From: Flavobacteriales bacterium UBA2104
GTDB taxonomy: Bacteria > Bacteroidota > Bacteroidia > Flavobacteriales_D > Crocinitomicaceae
Length of the DNA: 64,000 nt
Reading direction: 5' to 3'
Assembly (NCBI GenBank): GCA_002331485.1
Contig: DCYS01000032.1
Span: 74,478 to 138,477 of the forward strand
Under the pieces are notes generated by a model. The model saw only the letters and a program-made list of their open reading frames with translations. It was not told where the DNA came from and searched no databases. The translations under genes and the position numbers were made by a program. Positions 35,501-43,794 of the stretch are shown piece after piece (within the stretch, counting starts at the first letter, position 1; every line of letters starts with the position of its first letter).

Positions 35501-37740
35501 GAAGACGATTTGATCTCTAATGCCTCCTTGTATTTATCTATTGCGTCTTTCAACTTTTCATCGTCTTCAAGACCTTCTGCTTCAGCAACTAGCTCATTAA
35601 ATTGCTCTTCCTTGGCACGTTCTGCAGCAAGTTCTTCAAGTTTTTCTTTAATTACTTCTAGATTGGTAGAGATTTCGTCATCCTCTTTGATCGCTAAAGC
35701 TTCATTATATTTAGTTTCTGCCTCCTCCCACTTCTCTTGAGCAAAAAGCTGATCAGCTTCTGTCTTTATTTCAGCGAATAATTCTTCCTGATCCTGTTGA
35801 GCTTTCCATTCTGCCAAACTTTCTTTTGCCTGATCAAGTAATTCTCTAACGTCATCTCGAGAATCGTCTAATGCAAGCGCCTCATCGTATTTGTCAACAA
35901 CGAGTTTCCACTCGTCATCTGATTTTAAGTCAGCTGCCTGATCTAAAAGAACTTGTATCTGCTCATCGATCTGCTTTTGTTCTTGAGCTGTTGCAATGTT
36001 CTTGTTCACTAGAGCTATTCTGTCATTGACATGATCATCATCTTCAAAAATTTCCTTCGCTGCCTCATAACTTGATTTAGCTTGTTCCCAGTTCTCTTGA
36101 TCAAAAGCTTCGTCTGCTTCAGCAACCAATTGATCAAATTGTTCTTTCTTTTCAGCTAATTCCTTATTTCTCGCGATCGCTTTTTCCGCCGCTGCTTTTC
36201 CTTCTATAGCAAACGTATTGTTTTGATCAAGCGTAAGTACTTCATTGTAGTCATTTAGAGCAGATTCATAATCCTCATCACTCATTTTGGTATTCGCGCT
36301 AGTCAATAACTCCTCTATTTGCTGCTCTTGTTCTTGATTTGCCAATTTTTCTTCGAGTAATGACGTAGCTTCTTCTTTTTTCGTCTCTACATCTGTATCT
36401 TTGATTAGTGCTAAAGCTTCATCATACTTTTTGATCGCTTCCTCGTAATCTTCTGCAACAACTAATTTATCTGCTTCTTCAACTAATGCGTCAAATTGCT
36501 CCTGTTTTTCCTTAGCTGCGTTTTGTTCAGCCAAAGCGTTTTTGGCCATTTCTATCCTTTCTTTTGGATAAGTTGCAGCACTCTCATAAGTTATCGCTTC
36601 TTCATATTTCTCAATTGCTTGCTCATATGATTCGGCATCATAGAATTCATCGGCTTTGGCTATCGCTTCATCATACTTTCTTTTCTTTTCATTCTGTTCT
36701 TCCTGCTCTTTCAATTTGTCTTCAATCGCAGCAAGCTGATCTTTTGGATATTGTTCAGAAGGTAGTAAGTCGTTAGCTTGTTGATAGAAATCTCGAGCAG
36801 CTTTTAGGCTATTCTGATCAAAAAAACCATCTGCTTTTTCTATTAAAGCGGTATACTCTTCTTGTTTAGCAGCTTTATCTTTAGCGGCTTTCATTGCTTC
36901 AATTTGATCTTTAGGATACTGCTCCTCTGGTTTCAGGGCGAGGGCCTCATTGTACTTAGATATGGCTCCATCGTAATCTTCGTTACTGGCAAGATTATCT
37001 GCAGCATCAATTAAATTTTGATATTCCTGATTGGCTTGTTGTTCCGCCAATTCCTTCTCCGCTTGTTCTTGGAGTAACTCCTCTATTTCCAGAATTCGAT
37101 TATTCGGATGCTCTTCTGTGGCTTTACCAGGCACACCAAGAGCTTCTTCATATTTACTTAATGCGGATTCATAATCTTCGTCCTTAAAAAAATCATCTGC
37201 TTCAGAAATGAGTTTGTTATACTTAGCTTCTTGTTCTTTACCTTTATTCTCAGCTTCAGCTAATTTATCTTCGATCTTCTTCTTCATTCTATTATAGACT
37301 TGTCGATCCCAGTCCATAACAAATTGTTTATCATCATAGTCCCATTCAACAACGGGTTCACTCTCAAGAAATGAAAAATCTGCGCCTTCACGTTCTGTAA
37401 AAAGATCGATATCCACAGGGGGCATAATTCGACCTCCTATCGGCAGATCTTCTTCATTAACTCCTGAAACATCGACTTTCATTGTTTTTGTTACATATCC
37501 ATTCTTTTCATAACGAATGGTATATGTCGTACCGATCGGTAGTTTTACCGTGTAATTCCCACGTCTACCCGTACTTGTGCTGTAAACAACTGAACCATTA
37601 GAGACTGCGGATACCGTTACACCACTCAGATCATCTTCTGAGTCGTAATCTGTCAATCGACCTTCATAAACAACTTCCTGCGCCCAATTAATGGACACAG
37701 CGGCTATCATGAATAACAGAAATAACGCAATTCTTTTCAT
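32548..37740 (-). CDS. Giant TPR-array protein with N-terminal carboxypeptidase-regulatory-like domain
   Basis: A 1730-residue secreted or envelope protein. A signal peptide (1-21, SINWAQ) is followed by a carboxypeptidase-regulatory-like beta domain (about 22-112), 17 TPR-like repeats averaging 59 residues (about 174-1183), a very charged coiled-coil-like region with repeated SDALLAEL/SDVLLTEV motifs, and a conserved-looking C-terminal domain (about 1650-1730) with GDEFPEGVTQETY and RRIVVTNGYG. There is no cysteine in the whole protein. It could be a periplasmic or outer-membrane scaffold. ATG 37740 gives a clean signal peptide; the frame extends to 37764. Its role is unknown. Confidence 0.85.
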   Translation of the reverse strand: MKRIALFLLFMIAAVSINWAQEVVYEGRLTDYDSEDDLSGVTVSAVSNGSVVYSTSTGRRGNYTVKLPIGTTYTIRYEKNGYVTKTMKVDVSGVNEEDLPIGGRIMPPVDIDLFTEREGADFSFLESEPVVEWDYDDKQFVMDWDRQVYNRMKKKIEDKLAEAENKGKEQEAKYNKLISEADDFFKDEDYESALSKYEEALGVPGKATEEHPNNRILEIEELLQEQAEKELAEQQANQEYQNLIDAADNLASNEDYDGAISKYNEALALKPEEQYPKDQIEAMKAAKDKAAKQEEYTALIEKADGFFDQNSLKAARDFYQQANDLLPSEQYPKDQLAAIEDKLKEQEEQNEKKRKYDEAIAKADEFYDAESYEQAIEKYEEAITYESAATYPKERIEMAKNALAEQNAAKEKQEQFDALVEEADKLVVAEDYEEAIKKYDEALALIKDTDVETKKEEATSLLEEKLANQEQEQQIEELLTSANTKMSDEDYESALNDYNEVLTLDQNNTFAIEGKAAAEKAIARNKELAEKKEQFDQLVAEADEAFDQENWEQAKSSYEAAKEIFEDDDHVNDRIALVNKNIATAQEQKQIDEQIQVLLDQAADLKSDDEWKLVVDKYDEALALDDSRDDVRELLDQAKESLAEWKAQQDQEELFAEIKTEADQLFAQEKWEEAETKYNEALAIKEDDEISTNLEVIKEKLEELAAERAKEEQFNELVAEAEGLEDDEKLKDAIDKYKEALEIKSSSDITNKIAALEDAIALQEENAQKNEAYEAAIQDGKQAMDDEDYAKAMKSFDDALLAKPLDDEAKRLKNEAEAALNDLRSEEEKYNGLLEKAEQALNNEELESAKALYEEAQDMRPKATLPQEKIIEIDELLRKREEELAEQDEEERINQEYQNKLELADVAAGNFKYEDAIDHLKAASELKPTEAFPKKKIKEYQALLDQIQAQNSKEKKYDDLIDQADQSFDNESYEESIELYKKALEVKENESYPTQQIAKAQEAIDAMSKREEDRFYNGLISEADQAFNNEDYKEALTKYQEALAEKSGDQYAQDRIEETQQILDNLAEEAAQASKNDEDYKKHIADADKYFDEERFIKAKETYELALKAKPNDSYAIERIQESVEKAKSKVDAGDEARYQKILSKADEYFDEENYEKAKSLYKRALKLRSYDQYPKDKLKEIKAIENGNIKKEEELEYLGEKENISITEGMALLEQAENQRENMKLDKVQKIIEKNEGQFIDRKVVDDDERSEYNNEILRVYDKRQSIDFEEKERKDRTIVDLDDQEYAFEKLSIQENTFERGEVLRQNEDLTYIADDYVDHKKSKFDDHSGVIENIKEIEESRNDLDIAEATREKVSVMSVNEQVDEIIDERREDSYRSSEMRKENERGVDRLQQQKEKRVVRENEVEYARIQQMKSDALLAELKKSESEKEKQVIHEQLKEDIAALEGNLQDKERKETRETYEEQIKSDVLLTEVSENYLKSQENNDDARQEAIEQLKVVEEDKEKELSGRNELETEENQQNIEHTEFIKEKEAEELAAHKGEKVDLNEKVKDREDRYDREVSMKTKSEEMNVENTTETIESVQVNDEEIRSNKSEQVKENDEKVKAVESSINKGERIRKERINEEKLKSQDLLDKMEAKKTKFNAEIANTLGDEFPEGVTQETYVRRDKDGVPYKIVTRRIVVTNGYGEVFMRIQTRNAVTYSKNGRPISEASWIRGTEDANLVQHF
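34190..37221 (-). repeat. Protein-level array of 17 TPR-like units
   Basis: Each unit follows Y-x3-I-x2-AD-x-FxDEx-Y-x2-A-x3-Y-x2-AL-x2-K-x4-YP-x3-I. Units are diverged in DNA, so the array is old, not a recent tandem duplication. Boundaries are approximate. Confidence 0.8.
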
Positions 37741-37752
37741 CTCAATAACATA

Positions 37753-37792
37753 TGAACGTAACACTGTACACCTGCGTTACAATAAACGTTCA
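37753..37792. repeat. Imperfect inverted repeat upstream of the TPR gene
   Basis: TGAACG (37753-37758) pairs with CGTTCA (37787-37792) and the inner GTAAC with GTTAC (37776-37780), leaving a 6-base bulge. It lies just before ATG 37740 on the minus strand and could be a leader hairpin or operator. Confidence 0.35.
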
Positions 37793-37855
37793 TTTTTTCA
37801 TGGTTTAACTCACAAATATCGTTAAAATTACAGTAAATCAATAGAAAATTAAACG

Positions 37856-39010
37856 ATGCTTAGGTATTCTCAATTGAGTTTCTGGGAGAAAGATAGCTAT
37901 TTCAATGACTTAGATATACTTATCATTGGTGCTGGAATTGTAGGTTATAGTGCTGCTATAGAGTTAAAAGACAAATACCCAGATAAAAAGATCTTAATTC
38001 TGGAAAGAGGCTACTTACCTACGGGGGCGAGTACTAAAAATGCAGGATTTACATGTTTTGGTAGTGGATCTGAAATACTTGATGACTTAGAGGATCAGGA
38101 ACAAGATAAAGTTGTAGATCTTATCCGTCAGAGATATGAAGGTTTACAGATCTTACTTAATCGATGTGGAAAAGATTCAATTGATTTCATTCAAACCGGG
38201 TCTTTTGAGATCTTCAAAAATTCAGATGAAGATGTTGACATGTTTGAAAACGTCATGGATAATCAAAGAAGGTTAAACGATATTATCGAGGAGGCTACTG
38301 GGATCAAAAATAATTACACTAAATCCTCTAATACTTTTGGCTTCGATAACGTATCTAATATCGTAAAGAATTATGGAGAAGGTCAGATCGACACTGGCAA
38401 AATGATGTTAAAACTACATCAAATTGCTGTTCAAAAAGGAGTGCTCACTTTATTTGGAACTTCTCTCGAATCTTTTGAAGATTTTGAAAACGATCTTGTG
38501 AAGATCAATACAGAAAATGGTGCTTTTCTGACAAAAGAGCTTATTGTTGCTACGAATGGACTTTCACAATCTTTGCTTCCTGATATAGACCTAAAACCAG
38601 CCCGAGCTCAAGTGCTAATCACCAAACCTATTCCTGATCTGTTTAATGGAACTTTTCACTATGATCGTGGATACTACTATTTTCGAAATGTTGGGAACAG
38701 ATTACTAATTGGTGGAGGAAGAAACTTGGCATTTGAAGAAGAAACGACAACAGATTTTGAAAACACAGCGATAATAACGAACAGTCTAAAAAAGTTGATC
38801 AATGATGTTATCCTTCCAAATAAGAAAATTGAAATAGAACAGCAATGGTCTGGCATTATGGGAGTGGGTAAAAGTCGAAACCCTATCGTCCGATATATAT
38901 CTGAAAAAAGAAATGTAATGGTTGCTATACGATTAGGAGGAATGGGAGTAGCTCTGGGTAGTAGAATAGGTCAACAGATCGCAACGTTATTCGAAAAGAA
39001 GAATAGTTAA
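37856..39010 (+). CDS. FAD-dependent oxidoreductase (DAO family)
   Basis: A 384-residue flavoenzyme of the D-amino-acid-oxidase/glycine-oxidase type. The dinucleotide-binding motif is IIGAGIVGYSAAIEL (near 22-36), followed by the ribose-binding acidic residue in LILERG and the GASTKNAGF motif (near 62). A C-terminal GGMGVALGSRIGQ motif (near 362) completes the FAD site. The substrate is probably an amine or amino acid, not identifiable here. It is 33 bases upstream of comB, which has its own -7 box. Confidence 0.9.
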   Translation: MLRYSQLSFWEKDSYFNDLDILIIGAGIVGYSAAIELKDKYPDKKILILERGYLPTGASTKNAGFTCFGSGSEILDDLEDQEQDKVVDLIRQRYEGLQILLNRCGKDSIDFIQTGSFEIFKNSDEDVDMFENVMDNQRRLNDIIEEATGIKNNYTKSSNTFGFDNVSNIVKNYGEGQIDTGKMMLKLHQIAVQKGVLTLFGTSLESFEDFENDLVKINTENGAFLTKELIVATNGLSQSLLPDIDLKPARAQVLITKPIPDLFNGTFHYDRGYYYFRNVGNRLLIGGGRNLAFEEETTTDFENTAIITNSLKKLINDVILPNKKIEIEQQWSGIMGVGKSRNPIVRYISEKRNVMVAIRLGGMGVALGSRIGQQIATLFEKKNS

Positions 39011-39031
39011 TTCCAATAACCACATTATTGT

Positions 39032-39039
39032 TATCTTCG
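39032..39039 (+). promoter_or_regulatory. -7 box directly in front of comB
   Basis: TATCTTCG ends 4 bases before the comB ATG at 39044. If used, the transcript would start at or next to the start codon. Confidence 0.4.
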
Positions 39040-39043
39040 CGGC

Positions 39044-39766
39044 ATGGAGAAAAAACTAGTAGAAGTATGTTTTACGCCTGATGATTACGACTATTTCAAA
39101 GGTAGATTTGACATCGTTGTTGTGATTGATGTTCTTAGAGCTACATCTGCTATTTGTTCAGCAATAGACAATGGTGTTTCGAGCGTGATCCCGGTACCAA
39201 CTGTCGAAGAGGCTAAATCTTATCAAGACAATGGATATTTAGCTGGAGCTGAAAGACAGGGACAAATCGTTGATGGTTTTGATTTTGGTAATTCTCCATA
39301 CAGTTACATGAATCCCAAACTAAAAGGGAAAGATATTGTCCTATCAACAACGAATGGAACACGAGCGATAAACATTGCAAAAGACGCACCTACAGTTGTG
39401 ATCGGTTCACTTATCAATTTAGAATCTCTTGTAAAATGGCTGCTTAAAGAAAATAAAAACGTTCTATGCCTATGTTCAGGATGGAAAGGGAATTTCAATC
39501 TTGAGGATACTATTTGTGCTGGTGCTATCGCTCACGATCTATTGGCAACTGGAAAGTACAGCTCAGATGACGATTCTTCTGTAGCAGCAAAGTATCTTTA
39601 TTTATCTTCTAGACATAACTATTTTGGTTTTTTAAAATCAAGTTCACATCGCAGAAGATTAAAAAAATTGAAACTCAACAAAGACATTAAGTATTGTCTC
39701 ACACCGAATCAAGTCAACGTAATACCAATTTTACAAAACGATAAGATCGTCAAACTGGATAACTGA
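39044..39766 (+). CDS. comB: 2-phosphosulfolactate phosphatase family protein
   Basis: A 240-residue ComB-family protein. Visible motifs are VVVIDVLRATSAI (near 25-37), the AGAERQGQIVDGFDFGNSP segment (near 67-85), and STTNGTRAI (near 102). ComB removes phosphate from phosphosulfolactate in archaeal coenzyme M synthesis; Bacteroidota carry ComB but lack that cofactor pathway, so the substrate may be a different sulfonate phosphate. No comA or comC partner lies nearby. Confidence 0.9.
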   Translation: MEKKLVEVCFTPDDYDYFKGRFDIVVVIDVLRATSAICSAIDNGVSSVIPVPTVEEAKSYQDNGYLAGAERQGQIVDGFDFGNSPYSYMNPKLKGKDIVLSTTNGTRAINIAKDAPTVVIGSLINLESLVKWLLKENKNVLCLCSGWKGNFNLEDTICAGAIAHDLLATGKYSSDDDSSVAAKYLYLSSRHNYFGFLKSSSHRRRLKKLKLNKDIKYCLTPNQVNVIPILQNDKIVKLDN

Positions 39767-39774
39767 TCGTTTAT

Positions 39775-39800
39775 AACTAAATTTGGTACGATATTTAGTT
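39775..39800. repeat. Inverted repeat before the PLD gene
   Basis: AACTAAAT (39775-39782) and ATTTAGTT (39793-39800) are perfect 8-base arms with a 10-base spacer. TTTG (39782-39785) and TATCTTCA (39803-39810) overlap or flank it as a possible promoter with 17-base spacing, so it could be an operator. Confidence 0.4.
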
Positions 39801-39820
39801 CATATCTTCAAATTTAGATC

Positions 39821-41752
39821 ATGAGATACCTCCTACTTGGATTTTATATACTTGTTTTAGCTAATGTTTCATTTGCTGGTAAAAAGGACACCAGTTCAGT
39901 AGAATGGATTAAAGTTTATTTCAATTCCAAGTCAGATCATTCAGTTCAGTTAGAGGGTAACGAATCAAATGACGAGTGGGACATGATCAAAGTCCTTGCA
40001 GATCAAATCAACAAAGCTAAACATAGTGTAGATCTCGCTGTATATGACTTACAACACATGGAGATTGGAATGGCTTTAGCGAACGCTAGTAGAAGAGGTG
40101 TCCGAGTTAGAGTCGTTACTGACGTGATCCATCGGGATCATGCTCCCAGATTCTTGAGACCAATGTGGGATACCCTGAGAAAAGCTGGAATTCCGAACAT
40201 AGATGATAGCGGAACTATCTATTGGCCAGATGGTCGAATTGAAAAATTAGATCAACGTTTACCTAACTCTGGAGCTAACATGCACCATAAGTTCGCTGTG
40301 ATTGACGCTCTTAGTGATGACCCTAATGATGATTACGTTTGGACAGGTACTATGAATACAACCTATACAGGTGCATGGAATACGAATGCAACATTATTGA
40401 TCAAAGACAGTGGAATTGCTAATGCGTATCTCGAAGAATTTGAGCAAATGTGGGGAAGTGATGGTGCTGAACCTAATAATCGTAGGGCTCGGTTTCACAA
40501 GGATAAAGAGAATGTTTCTGAAAACGTACATCATGTCAATGACACACGCGTCGAGGTATATTTTGGCCCAATTGATCGGGAAGGATATAAACCAAGTATA
40601 TCTAGCAGGATCACTGAGCTGATAAATGATTATGCAAAACATGACGCTAGGTTTCTGGCTTTTGCAATAAGTCCAAACATACCAATTAGCGAAGCATTAA
40701 TTGAGCGTTCTGGAAGAGGTGAATTAACGCTCGAAGGAATTATAGATCCAGCTTTTTACGCAAAGTATAGAAATAACAACCAGATCTGGGCCAGACCTGA
40801 AATGGCATTCGGAAACAGACTTGTTTTACCAGCTAAAGAAGTTCGTAAACTGCATGCTAAAACTATATTAATAGATGTTGACTATCCTTACCCAGATAAG
40901 CACAAAGCACTAACAATAACAGGATCGTATAATTTTTCGGCTAATGCAGAAAAAGCTAATGATGAAAATATTCTAATGATCTTCGATAATGAGATCGCAA
41001 ACCTCTTTTACCAGGATTTTATGGGTGTAAAAAATCGTGCACAAGGAAAAACGAATCATCGTTATCCTGTAATCGATACGTCAGCCTGGTATGATCGCTT
41101 TAAAATTAAAGAAGGAGATAAAATTGAAGTAGAACTTGAGACAAACGTTTACTATCCTGTTGAGTTATTAGGAGTTGATGCCCCTCGCACCTGGGCTGGA
41201 CACGAAGATAGCACCTATTTTTATTCTGAAAACTCAAAACATTTTTTAGATTCAATTCTCACTGATAAAGAAATCAAGTTAGTTGGCGGCAGAGGTATCC
41301 CTCGTCATAAATATGGTAGTCACAAAGCTTATATCATAGCAAAAGATAAGTCAGGGCAGATTCAGCATATTAATCTTGAAATAATTAAAAATGGTAGAGC
41401 CTCCTACTCCACTTACTATTTTCAGCCAGAAGACAGCAGTCTGGTTTTTCAGATCGAAGAAAAAAGAGCAAAAGAAAATAAAACGGGTATGTGGAAGAAC
41501 CCTGAAAAAGTTGGAACTAAGATCCTTACATCTGATGCTGAGATCAGAAAGAATTTATTCCCTTTAAATATTAATTCTGCAACACTAAAAGAGTTGCAGT
41601 TTCTACCAACGGTCGGACCAGGAAGAGCAAAGACAATTATAGGATATAGAGAAAAAAACGGTCCATTTGAATCCTTAAAAGATCTTGATGAAATCCCAGG
41701 AATTGGACCGGCCACTCTTGAAAAACTTAAACCTCTGATCATTTTTGAGTAA
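39821..41752 (+). CDS. Secreted phospholipase-D-type nuclease with SNase-like and HhH domains
   Basis: A 643-residue secreted protein. A signal peptide (1-19, VSFAG) is followed by two PLD catalytic HKD motifs: HHKFAVID at 155-162 and HAKTILID at 345-352, each with downstream TGTMNTTYTG and TGSYNFSANA. Next comes a staphylococcal-nuclease-like domain (about 425-570) with VELLGVDAPRTW, in which the usual catalytic Arg/Glu positions look altered (inference from the family pattern). The C-terminus (about 580-643) is a ComEA-type helix-hairpin-helix with VGPGRA and IPGIGPAT. Most likely an extracellular or periplasmic DNA-processing enzyme. Confidence 0.85.
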   Translation: MRYLLLGFYILVLANVSFAGKKDTSSVEWIKVYFNSKSDHSVQLEGNESNDEWDMIKVLADQINKAKHSVDLAVYDLQHMEIGMALANASRRGVRVRVVTDVIHRDHAPRFLRPMWDTLRKAGIPNIDDSGTIYWPDGRIEKLDQRLPNSGANMHHKFAVIDALSDDPNDDYVWTGTMNTTYTGAWNTNATLLIKDSGIANAYLEEFEQMWGSDGAEPNNRRARFHKDKENVSENVHHVNDTRVEVYFGPIDREGYKPSISSRITELINDYAKHDARFLAFAISPNIPISEALIERSGRGELTLEGIIDPAFYAKYRNNNQIWARPEMAFGNRLVLPAKEVRKLHAKTILIDVDYPYPDKHKALTITGSYNFSANAEKANDENILMIFDNEIANLFYQDFMGVKNRAQGKTNHRYPVIDTSAWYDRFKIKEGDKIEVELETNVYYPVELLGVDAPRTWAGHEDSTYFYSENSKHFLDSILTDKEIKLVGGRGIPRHKYGSHKAYIIAKDKSGQIQHINLEIIKNGRASYSTYYFQPEDSSLVFQIEEKRAKENKTGMWKNPEKVGTKILTSDAEIRKNLFPLNINSATLKELQFLPTVGPGRAKTIIGYREKNGPFESLKDLDEIPGIGPATLEKLKPLIIFE

Positions 41753-41827
41753 ATAGTTCCCAATATTTGTTAGAATCGGATCATTGCCTCTTTTTTTTGA
41801 TAAATTCGTCATCAAATCCAAATTGAT

Positions 41828-42601
41828 ATGATTGAGGTTAATAATGTTGTAAAAACCTTTGAACTGTCAAAGCAACAGCGCAAAGAGAATAATACATCTG
41901 AAAAAATAGCAACTGCGGTAAACGACATTTCCTTTTCTTGTCAACCGGGACGAATATTTTCTCTTTTGGGACCTAATGGAGCTGGCAAAACAACAACTCT
42001 AAGGATGTTAGCTGGTATTTTAAAACCATCTGAAGGTGAGGTAAAGATAAATGGTTTTGATATTGAGAAGAAACCGCTTGAAGCTAAGAAGCATATTGGT
42101 TTTCTAACGGGATCAACTGGCTTGTACGAGAGGCTTACACCAAACGAAATAATAGCATACTTTGGAAAACTTTATGGGGTTACGAATGAAGTCATCGAGA
42201 CTAGAAAAGAAGAGCTTTATGACCTTCTGGATATGCATGATTTCCAAAACAAAAGAATTGGACGTCTTAGTACTGGAATGAAGCAAAAAGTATCTATTTG
42301 TAGAACGATGATCCATGATCCTGAAGTCGTCATCTTTGATGAGCCCACAAGTGGATTAGATGTGATTACCGCAGAGAACATCATTAAACTGATAAGGGAT
42401 TGTAAGTCTAAAAACAAGACTGTCATATTTTCCTCTCATATCATGAGTGAGGTTGACCTTTTATGTGATGATCTAGCTATTATTCACAAAGGAAAAATGA
42501 TCTTCAACGACTCGATGCAAAGTTTTAGAGATCAAATGAAGGCAGAAAACTTAACTGCAGAATTTATTCGAATTATTAATGAGGCTAAACAATCATCATG
42601 A
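41828..42601 (+). CDS. ABC transporter ATP-binding protein (NatA-like)
   Basis: A 257-residue ATPase. Walker A is GPNGAGKTT (near 49-57), the signature is LSTGMKQKVSI (near 145), Walker B VVIFDEPTSGLD (near 165), and the H-loop FSSHIMSE (near 201). The closest functional model is NatA of the Na+ efflux system NatAB or a general ABC-2 exporter. It overlaps its permease gene by 4 bases. Confidence 0.93.
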   Translation: MIEVNNVVKTFELSKQQRKENNTSEKIATAVNDISFSCQPGRIFSLLGPNGAGKTTTLRMLAGILKPSEGEVKINGFDIEKKPLEAKKHIGFLTGSTGLYERLTPNEIIAYFGKLYGVTNEVIETRKEELYDLLDMHDFQNKRIGRLSTGMKQKVSICRTMIHDPEVVIFDEPTSGLDVITAENIIKLIRDCKSKNKTVIFSSHIMSEVDLLCDDLAIIHKGKMIFNDSMQSFRDQMKAENLTAEFIRIINEAKQSS

Positions 42602-43791
42602 TATTTACCATTTTCAAAAAAGAACTTAAAGATACATTGCGTGATCGTAGGACGATTATAGCTATGATCGTAATACCTGTGTTAGTATTTCCTTTGATCA
42701 TGGGACTAATTACCCAGATCTCAAGTAGTTTCGAAGAAGGACAAAAAGAAGAAGAACTAACTATCGCGCTTATTTCAGAAGATCCAGGTAACAAACTGAT
42801 CACTTCACTTGACGCTATTCCAGATTCGATTGGTCCAAAGAGATTTACATTTATGACTGATACCTCTGGAATCAGAAAATTAATAAATGATGATTCTGTT
42901 CAAGTTGCGATAAGTATTCCATCAGACTACGACAAACAGATCGAAAGTGGCAAATCTGTTCCGATTGCTGTTTACTTGAAAGAAACAAACATCGGATATA
43001 AGTCAAGAATAAAAACGTATTTAGAGATCATTGAATCATCAACCCGATCTGAACGATTGGCTAAACTTAGTATCGCTGAAGAAACACTAGATCCATTAAA
43101 TACTCAATTCATAAATCTATCCAGTAGCAAAGAAATGATCGGTAAACTCGCAGGTGGATTTTTACCCTATCTATTCATCATATTCGGTTTTATTGGTTGC
43201 CTCTACCCTGCCATCGATCTTTTCACAGGAGAAAAAGAGCGTAAAACACTCGAAACTTTGTTAACTACCCCTATCGACCGATGGAAAATACTAGTAGGTA
43301 AAATGTTGGTGGTTGTGACCTCTGGAATAGCTGCTGCGTCATTCGCTTTATTTGGATTATTTATGGCACTTAACGTTTTTGAGCTAGCACCAAATGCTCA
43401 AATTATGGGAGTTGTAAATAGTATTTTGAGCCTTCCATTTATCATTTCACTATATATATTATTAATTCCATTGACCGTTTTCTTTGCAGGAGTTATGATC
43501 CCTGTTACGATCTCTGCAAAGTCTTTTAAAGAGGCTCAAAGTATTTTAACTCCGGTGAATTTTATTATTATTCTTCCAGCTATGGTTGGGTTTATACCAG
43601 GTATAGAATTAGATTTCACAACTGCTTTGATCCCGATAGTCAATATTGTACTTGCTTCAAAGGAACTTGTTGCGGGTACGTTAAGTCCTGGATTAATGCT
43701 CCTAGTGTTTGGAGTAATGTTTGTTTTTGCCGCTTTAGCGGTTATGCTTTCCAGAAAAAGATTTGAACGAGAAAGTAATGTAATTTCTTAA
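42598..43791 (+). CDS. ABC-2 type permease (NatB-like)
   Basis: A 397-residue permease. One N-terminal helix (about 20-40) is followed by a large extracytoplasmic domain (about 45-185) and five or six C-terminal helices (about 190-395), as in NatB and related ABC-2 permeases. The GEKERKTLETLLTTP segment near 211 is the ABC-2 coupling motif. It pairs with the upstream ATPase. Substrate is not certain; Na+, drug or peptide are all possible. Convergent with the next gene, 3 bases apart. Confidence 0.92.
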   Translation: MIFTIFKKELKDTLRDRRTIIAMIVIPVLVFPLIMGLITQISSSFEEGQKEEELTIALISEDPGNKLITSLDAIPDSIGPKRFTFMTDTSGIRKLINDDSVQVAISIPSDYDKQIESGKSVPIAVYLKETNIGYKSRIKTYLEIIESSTRSERLAKLSIAEETLDPLNTQFINLSSSKEMIGKLAGGFLPYLFIIFGFIGCLYPAIDLFTGEKERKTLETLLTTPIDRWKILVGKMLVVVTSGIAAASFALFGLFMALNVFELAPNAQIMGVVNSILSLPFIISLYILLIPLTVFFAGVMIPVTISAKSFKEAQSILTPVNFIIILPAMVGFIPGIELDFTTALIPIVNIVLASKELVAGTLSPGLMLLVFGVMFVFAALAVMLSRKRFERESNVIS

Positions 43792-43794
43792 GAT

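Noticed and set aside
35492..35740. Plus-strand Ser-rich ORFs opposite the TPR gene
   Set aside because: They are antisense shadows of a Glu/Lys-rich coding sequence.
34190..37221. DNA-level tandem repeats in the TPR gene
   Set aside because: Units are clearly repeated in protein but too diverged in DNA to count as tandem repeats or a CRISPR-like array.
39775..39800. The 8-bp inverted repeat as a transcription terminator
   Set aside because: The arms are AT-rich, the loop is 10 bases and no T tract follows; kept only as a possible operator.
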